In this document: positions 4,665 to 9,322 of the stretch, one piece after another | Position numbering within the stretch: position 1 is the first letter of the stretch | Layout of the letters: each line of letters begins with the position of its first letter | DNA from: Methanofastidiosum sp964630765 | GTDB taxonomy: Archaea > Methanobacteriota_B > Thermococci > Methanofastidiosales > Methanofastidiosaceae | Direction of reading: 5' to 3' | Assembly: GCA_964630765.1 (NCBI GenBank) | Contig: CAZVXE010000053.1 | Coordinates: forward strand, 1-9,322 | Length of the DNA stretch: 9,322 bases | Translations under genes and position numbers: made by a program | The notes under the pieces: model-generated | The model's input: only the letters and a program-made list of their open reading frames with translations | The model's database searches: none | What the model was told of the DNA's origin: nothing

Positions 4665-6122
4665 ATGGCATTGCCGGAAATAAAAAATATTAAATATTTT
4701 CTTATTCCTGTAGTTCTTATAGTTATACTTGCAGTATGTGAAACTTATCCACTTTACGGCAGATTTCCTTATCCCCTCTCATGGGATATATGGTACCACA
4801 TGCGAATAGTAGAAAACTTTTCTAATGGATATTTTACTTTTGATCCCGTATCTTTTGGCCCAGAAGGGAGAATTCATACATATCCGCCTCTTTTTCATAT
4901 TACCTTATTGGTGTTATATAGAATATTAAATCTTGGAGGACTGTCCATTATGGACACTGCAAGGATAATGCCAGCTATATTGTTCCCATTATCGGCGATT
5001 TCAACATTTCTACTAATAAACAAATTTTATGGAAAAGAAGTAGGGCTCCTATCATCATTTTTTGTGCTTGTCATACCAGTATCTCTTGACCGAGGGATAA
5101 TCGCCTCCCCACAATCGCTTGCCTTGGTATTAATCCCTTTGGGTTTTCTTACATACCTATTAGGATTAAAAGATAGGAAATACCTATACGCTTCAGGAAT
5201 TCTATCCTCTGCCGTTTTTTATACACATGGCCTCTCATTCATAGTATTCTTTCTTTCTATTATTTTATTCACATTCCTCTTGTATTTAGCCAAGCGGGAA
5301 ATGAAACTCCAAAATTTTTTCATATTTACTTTAATAACAATTATTTTATCGTTCCCTTGGATTATCCAGCTTTTAATGCATGGTGTTGCATCAAATATTC
5401 CATATGGAGGAGTATTCAAGCTGGCTTTTTATCCTGTAAAACTTGGGTACATAACAATGGCCTTAGCTTTACCGGGAATAGTATTTCTGATACTCCGGAA
5501 GAGAGAAGAAGATCTGATGTTAATTTCATGGGGCACCGTGGCTTTTTTACTTTCAAGAAATTACATAACAAGCCTAGATCTCCTCCCGTTCAGATTCATA
5601 GAATTTTTGGCATATCCTATCGCTTTTTATTCTTCTTTTGCCATATTTGAATTTGCTAAAGAAAAAAGAAAGGAAGCCATTCTTGCAGCAATTATTGGCA
5701 TTATGGTAATCGCTTCTTTTCCTGCTGCAGAATATGTTTCAAAGGTCAAACCAATGTTGGGTTCCGAGGAATATTCGGCCTTTTCTTATCTAAATGAAAA
5801 TTCAATTCAAGATAATTTCACAGTTGCTTCTTCTTGGTTTACTTCGCCGATTCTTGGAAAAGTTTCAGAGTTGAAAACAGTTGAGGGTGGATATGCTTCC
5901 GGAAGCTGGGATTATGTCAAAAGAAGCCAAGATATAAAAACCTTTTATTCAGGTAATTATTCCGTTATTGATACATATAATATAACTTATGCCTATCTTG
6001 GGCCAAGAGAGGTTGCAGAGTTTAAAAATAGTGAAAACTATTTAAATGCTTCCTCAATTGATAAGTTATACAGCACAGGTAAAACCTCTCTGTACATATT
6101 CTGGGGTGGTAATTATAAATAA
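4665..6122 (+). CDS. GT-C-like multi-spanning membrane glycosyltransferase, substrate unknown
   Basis: A 485-aa membrane protein with about 10-12 hydrophobic helices, the first at roughly 11-27, followed by a hydrophilic C-terminal domain (about 355-485). The loop after helix 1 has WDIWYHMRIVE (40-50), FDPVSFGPEG (59-68) and YPPLFH (73-78). This resembles the first extracytoplasmic loop of GT-C enzymes (STT3/AglB, PMT and archaeal relatives) that use lipid-phosphate sugar donors. LLPFRFIEFLAYP (306-318) is another GT-C-like segment. The STT3 catalytic WWDYG motif is not convincingly present. The C-terminal domain holds four N-x-S/T sequons (N384, N431, N439, N461), consistent with an outside location. 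I chose the ATG at 4665 over a TTG at 4659 because a TATA box lies about 26 nt upstream of it (leaderless). The next gene overlaps its end, suggesting a joint surface function. Confidence 0.72.
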   Translation: MALPEIKNIKYFLIPVVLIVILAVCETYPLYGRFPYPLSWDIWYHMRIVENFSNGYFTFDPVSFGPEGRIHTYPPLFHITLLVLYRILNLGGLSIMDTARIMPAILFPLSAISTFLLINKFYGKEVGLLSSFFVLVIPVSLDRGIIASPQSLALVLIPLGFLTYLLGLKDRKYLYASGILSSAVFYTHGLSFIVFFLSIILFTFLLYLAKREMKLQNFFIFTLITIILSFPWIIQLLMHGVASNIPYGGVFKLAFYPVKLGYITMALALPGIVFLILRKREEDLMLISWGTVAFLLSRNYITSLDLLPFRFIEFLAYPIAFYSSFAIFEFAKEKRKEAILAAIIGIMVIASFPAAEYVSKVKPMLGSEEYSAFSYLNENSIQDNFTVASSWFTSPILGKVSELKTVEGGYASGSWDYVKRSQDIKTFYSGNYSVIDTYNITYAYLGPREVAEFKNSENYLNASSIDKLYSTGKTSLYIFWGGNYK

Positions 6123-7401
6123 AATTTTAACATACTCTACTCTGGCTATACTAATAATCTCTGTATTTTCTGTAGGTTGTACTACTCAAAAAACTGATTT
6201 AGATGAGTTCGAAGCAAAACTTACAATAGACGAGTTCGAGAAAGCAAAGAGTATTGTTGGAGAGGCATATATAAACCTGAAGATTAGCGAGGGAAAAATT
6301 AAGAGAGTTGGAGATATCTATTATGTTGATCTTGCATTTAAAGGTTCGAGGAGATATTTTGATTTCAATATGCTAGTTATTGATCCCTTGACAGAAAGGG
6401 ATCTTGTGTCTGACCTAAAAACACCTGAAAATCTGGATTTTTGTAGAAATTATCTAAAATATAGGGGATTCCCTGAAGATCAAAATATAGTAATATTAAA
6501 CAATCTTATCTCCAAAGACAGTTTCTCAAAAACAACTTTAAATGAAATAATATTAAGCGTAATAACTACACAAGCTCAATCAAAAGAAAGACAAGAATTA
6601 TATAATAGTTACTTGAAAAAACTACCACCCACAGTTTCAGACTTCATGGAAATCAAATTTCCACAGCCCTCTACGGATGCCATCAATCTAGCCGATTTAT
6701 TTTTAAAAATATTCGAGAAAAATAAGTTTTTAGTTGACAATGTTGCAGAATCTGATTTTGAATATAACATGACTAGCACTAGTATAACGCTCATTATGCA
6801 GAATCCATTTGAAAAATCCTACTATATTGACGAGGGAAAGGATGGTGTGCTTGACAAGTGGAGCCGATATATCTCGGGTAGTTTGAGTGAAGAATACTGG
6901 AATCTTGATAAACAGAATGGGTTTGAAGTAAAAAAGATATACAAGTACGATGCAGAGGTATGGAGAAATTTCTCTAATTTTGAGAAGGAATACAGAAATA
7001 CTGGAGAGTACCCGATTACTACAGACTTTTACAAAGAGTGTGTTCTCTACGATTATAAAGAAGATGGAGAATATGATATAATTATAGGAGTTATTACTGG
7101 GCCCTATGTTTACAAGCACTACGGTGCAGATAAATATTATCCGTTTGAGGCGGTAATAGACTTCTACGCAGGCAATACAAATATCTCAGACATAAACTTC
7201 CTTTATGACCAATTTGGGATTAGAAACAAGGGATGGATATACGTTGATACTGACCTACCTGTAACTGAAGCAACTGATACTAAAATTGAAGAAAAGGGAA
7301 AGATACTGGATGAAGTTGTAAGATTGCTGATGAATCAACAAATTCTAATTCCTACAGTTCCAGAAGAGAGGCCTAATGCCCCGGCCATCGAGGTTAATTA
7401 A
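6106..7401 (+). CDS. Predicted secreted lipoprotein with two D-x3-D-G-x2-D motifs, function unknown
   Basis: No family recognised. With a GTG start at 6106 the 431-aa product has a classic lipoprotein signal: a short Lys-containing n-region (MVIINK), a hydrophobic core (about 7-21) and SVGC with Cys25 as likely lipidated residue. A Thr-rich linker follows, then a charged, mixed alpha/beta exterior domain with no further membrane segment. Two acidic motifs, DEGKDGVLD (242-250) and DYKEDGEYD (316-324), resemble calcium-binding loops of the D-x-D-x-D-G-x2-D type. N-x-S/T sequons also occur. The start is uncertain. An ATG at 6046 would add 20 residues and put a polar, Pro-containing stretch before the signal peptide, which is unlikely. 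GGGGTGG at 6103-6109 could be a ribosome binding site for a start slightly downstream instead. It overlaps the GT-C gene by 17 nt, so it is co-transcribed. Confidence 0.75.
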   Translation: MVIINKILTYSTLAILIISVFSVGCTTQKTDLDEFEAKLTIDEFEKAKSIVGEAYINLKISEGKIKRVGDIYYVDLAFKGSRRYFDFNMLVIDPLTERDLVSDLKTPENLDFCRNYLKYRGFPEDQNIVILNNLISKDSFSKTTLNEIILSVITTQAQSKERQELYNSYLKKLPPTVSDFMEIKFPQPSTDAINLADLFLKIFEKNKFLVDNVAESDFEYNMTSTSITLIMQNPFEKSYYIDEGKDGVLDKWSRYISGSLSEEYWNLDKQNGFEVKKIYKYDAEVWRNFSNFEKEYRNTGEYPITTDFYKECVLYDYKEDGEYDIIIGVITGPYVYKHYGADKYYPFEAVIDFYAGNTNISDINFLYDQFGIRNKGWIYVDTDLPVTEATDTKIEEKGKILDEVVRLLMNQQILIPTVPEERPNAPAIEVN

Positions 7402-8327
7402 GATAGATAATCTTCCAATTCGGGATAATTAACTCCAGTTAGAACTATTACAACCTTTAATATATCCGGTGAATTATCAGTGAGTGAAACGCCCCATATT
7501 ATCTCGGCATTTTTATGTATCCTTTCTTCTATATGCCCAGTAACATTTGTTGACTCTTTGAGTGCTAGGTCTTTGTTTCCGATGATATTAATAAGTGCGC
7601 CCTTGACATCATCTAATTCTAAATCGAACTTTGATTTTAAGGCCCTCTCATAAGAGTTTATAGTCTTTTTGTCTCCTTTTCCTTCGCCCACACCAATATA
7701 GCAGGCCCCACCCTTGTTTATCACAGTCCTAAAATCGGCAAAATCGATGTTGACAAGACTTGGTAGTGCAAGGGAAAGGTACAATCCTTCGATTTTTTCC
7801 CAAAAAGGGGAATATCCTCGAGAAAATATTGTTCGTTGTTCGTCCTCTCTTATAATAAAAGAATTTGAATACATCTTCAATTCTGAAAACTTCTCTTTTG
7901 AATTCTCTTTGCTAGTACTCAGTATGTCGTCTGCCCTTATCACAGGTATGGGAATGGCTTTACTATCCTTTGCCAACTTTAAAAGAATTGATGCCAATTT
8001 AATATTTGTATCAGCTAGATCAGTTAAAATAAATACAATATTTGCTATACTGAAAAATCCACGGAACTCTTCCTCTATTTTTGATGCTACTTTGGATATG
8101 CCTTGAATGCTTTCAGACGAATCTATTTTATTTTTTAACAAGTCGTTAACAAAGAATTTTTTCTCTGTTTTTAAGAATTTTAATCGTTCCTTGTCATATC
8201 CTATCGCCAATGTTCTTAGATCTAGATTGTGGGGTTTAGTTTCTATTATCTTAAAGCTCTCATCTCCAAGTCCTATGACCATCATCTTAAGTTTCTGTGA
8301 GTCGCTGTCCTTTTTAGAATGTTCCAT
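7398..8327 (-). CDS. Divergent FtsZ-like protein: T7 loop kept, nucleotide-binding loops lost
   Basis: A 309-aa FtsZ/tubulin-superfamily protein. Residues 191-300 follow the FtsZ pattern closely. NIDFADFRTVI (193-203) is nearly identical to the T7 loop and the following helix of classical FtsZ (NVDFADVRTVM). GVGEGKGDKKTINSYERAL (212-230), DDVKGALINIIGNKDLALKE (239-258), AEIIWGVSLTD (274-284) and KVVIVLTGV (291-299) match the FtsZ C-terminal domain. The N-terminal half keeps the Rossmann order (MMVIGLGDESFKII at 15-28, NIVFILTDL at 96-104) but not the function motifs. The GGAGxN loop T1 reads GDESFK, the tubulin signature GGGTGTG at T4 reads TDLADTN, and a T3 GAGG is absent. GTP binding in the usual way is therefore unlikely. 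It is shorter than typical FtsZ, with no obvious C-terminal conserved peptide. The ATG lies 26 nt from a TATA box (leaderless), divergent from rdgB; the stop overlaps that of the lipoprotein gene. Confidence 0.88.
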   Translation of the reverse strand: MEHSKKDSDSQKLKMMVIGLGDESFKIIETKPHNLDLRTLAIGYDKERLKFLKTEKKFFVNDLLKNKIDSSESIQGISKVASKIEEEFRGFFSIANIVFILTDLADTNIKLASILLKLAKDSKAIPIPVIRADDILSTSKENSKEKFSELKMYSNSFIIREDEQRTIFSRGYSPFWEKIEGLYLSLALPSLVNIDFADFRTVINKGGACYIGVGEGKGDKKTINSYERALKSKFDLELDDVKGALINIIGNKDLALKESTNVTGHIEERIHKNAEIIWGVSLTDNSPDILKVVIVLTGVNYPELEDYLS

Positions 8328-8345
8328 TAAAGATGTTTTAAGAAA

Positions 8346-8357
8346 TTTTTTTATAAG
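8346..8357. promoter_or_regulatory. Symmetric TATA element serving both ftsZ-like (minus) and rdgB (plus)
   Basis: The plus strand reads TTTTTTTATAAG and the minus strand CTTATAAAAAAA. The core TTATAA is a palindrome centred near 8353. The two divergent ATGs lie at 8327 and 8379, each 26 nt from that centre, which is the archaeal TATA-to-start-site distance. Both transcripts are thus predicted to be leaderless and to share one TBP site; the whole intergenic space is 51 bp. Confidence 0.6.
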
Positions 8358-8378
8358 GGTTGTTGTTTGTAAGTATAT

Positions 8379-8936
8379 ATGGAAGAACTTTATTTTATCA
8401 CCGGAAACAAAGGAAAATTCAAAGAAGCTAAAGATAAACTGGAATATCTCAATATTGAATTAATTCAGACAAATATGGGATATCCGGAGATCCAAGCTTC
8501 TGATCTAAAGGAAATAGCCCTATTTGGGATTAATTTTTGCAGCGAAAGGCTTAAAAGTCCCTTCTTTTTAGAAGACTCGGGACTGTTCATAGAAGAACTA
8601 AACAGCTTTCCTGGACCGTACTCAAGGTATGTCCAAGATACAATCGGAAATGATGGTATCTTGAAACTTCTATCAGGCGTAAATAATAGAAGTGCTTACT
8701 TCAAATCGGTAGTGGGACTATACAAAGATGGCCCACATTTATTTGAAGGAATTTCGAGAGGCACAATCACAAATGAAATAAGAGGTCAAGAGGGATTTGG
8801 ATATGATCCTATATTCATCCCCGAAGAAAACTCGAGAACATTTGGAGAGATGACTACTATGGAGAAAAACGCTTTCTCCCATAGAGGCAAAGCTCTTGAG
8901 ATAATGGCCAAATACCTTGAAAGTGGAGTTGAGTAA
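8379..8936 (+). CDS. rdgB: XTP/dITP diphosphatase (RdgB/HAM1 family)
   Basis: House-cleaning nucleotide pyrophosphatase that hydrolyses dITP, XTP and ITP to monophosphate and pyrophosphate in the cytoplasm. The 185 residues match the family end to end. The N-terminal phosphate-binding ITGNKGKFKEA (7-17) is followed by EDSGL (65-69), with the catalytic Asp at D66. Next come FPGPYSR (77-83), the purine-recognition stretch GFGYDPIF (139-146) and the C-terminal SHRGKAL (167-173). Length is typical of archaeal members such as MJ0226. The ATG at 8379 has no ribosome binding site but lies 26 nt from a TATA box, so the mRNA should be leaderless. The next gene, rpsO, begins immediately after its stop codon, an arrangement I recall from other archaea. 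The promoter region appears shared with the divergent ftsZ-like gene. Confidence 0.97.
   Translation: MEELYFITGNKGKFKEAKDKLEYLNIELIQTNMGYPEIQASDLKEIALFGINFCSERLKSPFFLEDSGLFIEELNSFPGPYSRYVQDTIGNDGILKLLSGVNNRSAYFKSVVGLYKDGPHLFEGISRGTITNEIRGQEGFGYDPIFIPEENSRTFGEMTTMEKNAFSHRGKALEIMAKYLESGVE
8925..8932 (+). promoter_or_regulatory. Shine-Dalgarno site of rpsO inside the end of rdgB
   Basis: GGAGTTGA matches the GGAGGTGA consensus at 7 of 8 bases and ends 4 nt before the ATG at 8937, supporting coupled translation with rdgB. Confidence 0.65.
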
Positions 8937-9322
8937 ATGGCAAGAATGCATTCGAGAAAAAGAGGAAAATCCGGTTCAAAAAAACCGGCAAGAACATCGA
9001 TGCCACATTGGGTTGAAAAAAGGCCAGAAGAGGTTGTTGATTTAGTATTAACTATGTCAAAAGAAGGTCATGGACCTAGCATGGTAGGAATTATATTAAG
9101 GGACCAACATGGAATCCCTGATGTAAAACTTATCGCGGGGAAGAGTATTAACGAAATATTAAAGGAGAATAATCTCCAAAGTGAATACCCAGAAGACCTT
9201 TTCAATCTTATATCTAGAGCCGTCAACTTAAGGAAGCATCTTGAGCTTAATCCAAAGGATCTTCACTCAACAAGAGGATTAAATCTTATTGAGGCAAAGA
9301 TTAGAAGACTTGGAAAATACTA
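8937..9322 (+). CDS. rpsO: 30S ribosomal protein S15 (archaeal uS15), 3' end cut by window
   Basis: Small-subunit ribosomal protein uS15, which binds the central domain of 16S rRNA. It starts MARMHSRKRGKSGSKKPARTS, the basic N-terminal extension found in archaeal and eukaryotic S15 but not in bacterial S15. MPHWVEKRPEEVVDLV follows, then GHGPSMVGIILRDQHGIPDV (48-67), and LHSTRGLNLIEAKIRRLGKY closes the visible part. The 128 residues end in an incomplete codon TA at the window edge. Archaeal S15 is usually about 150 residues and continues after this point with a basic tail, so roughly 20 residues are probably missing and TA is more likely part of a Tyr codon than a stop. The start abuts the rdgB stop with no gap and has a good GGAGTTGA site. 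Confidence 0.98.
   Translation, partial: MARMHSRKRGKSGSKKPARTSMPHWVEKRPEEVVDLVLTMSKEGHGPSMVGIILRDQHGIPDVKLIAGKSINEILKENNLQSEYPEDLFNLISRAVNLRKHLELNPKDLHSTRGLNLIEAKIRRLGKY

Noticed and set aside
5898..5918. SWDY in the C-terminal domain of the GT-C-like protein as an STT3 WWDYG catalytic motif
   Set aside because: The first Trp and the Gly are missing and the surrounding residues do not follow the STT3 pattern, so I do not call this an oligosaccharyltransferase.
6730..7119. Open frame of 129 codons on the minus strand inside the lipoprotein gene
   Set aside because: The sense strand has a signal peptide and motif-bearing protein; the antisense product is low-complexity hydrophobic sequence typical of AT-rich shadows.
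7714..8463. Two plus-strand open frames across the ftsZ-like gene and into rdgB
   Set aside because: They lie opposite a clear FtsZ-like reading frame and end out of frame within rdgB; no recognisable protein.

Overview
The window is an AT-rich piece of an archaeal, probably euryarchaeal, chromosome. The archaeal assignment rests on four things: the long archaeal form of ribosomal protein S15 directly after a RdgB/HAM1 pyrophosphatase gene, a tRNA gene without encoded CCA, TATA-type promoters about 25 nt from many start codons (a leaderless pattern), and a cyclic-2,3-diphosphoglycerate-synthetase-like gene. An anaerobic methanogen-like lineage is plausible, but that is inference only. No mobile element, CRISPR array or integration scar is visible, and no gap between genes exceeds about 110 bases.

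Left part (1-1446): the C-terminal half of a Cu(+)-type P1B ATPase, cut by the window edge, is followed by a 47-residue YHS-domain protein with a TTG start. Together they form a metal-handling pair. A tRNA-Glu(TTC) gene with its own TATA box comes next. A T6/A8 tract serves as terminator between it and a convergent small gene.

Middle (1447-4606): on the minus strand lie a 64-aa protein with an internal duplication and a TrmO/TsaA-like tRNA methyltransferase. On the plus strand are an unrecognised 83-aa protein and two tandem, overlapping carboxymuconolactone-decarboxylase/AhpD-fold proteins, both of which lack the first Cys of the usual CxxC. A COG2403-type P-loop protein (cPGS-like) runs towards them, and its stop codon overlaps the second one.

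Right part (4665-9322): a GT-C-like multi-spanning membrane protein overlaps a large predicted lipoprotein carrying two D-x3-D-G-x2-D motifs, so the pair looks like a cell-surface module. Convergent to it is the most striking gene, a divergent FtsZ-family protein. It keeps the T7 loop and the C-terminal FtsZ domain but has lost every recognisable glycine-rich nucleotide-binding loop. It is transcribed divergently from rdgB-rpsO, apparently from one symmetric TATA element lying 26 nt from each start codon.

First genes of transcripts tend to be leaderless, whereas downstream genes have GGAG-type ribosome binding sites. Both convergent protein-gene junctions overlap by exactly 4 nt at the stop codons.
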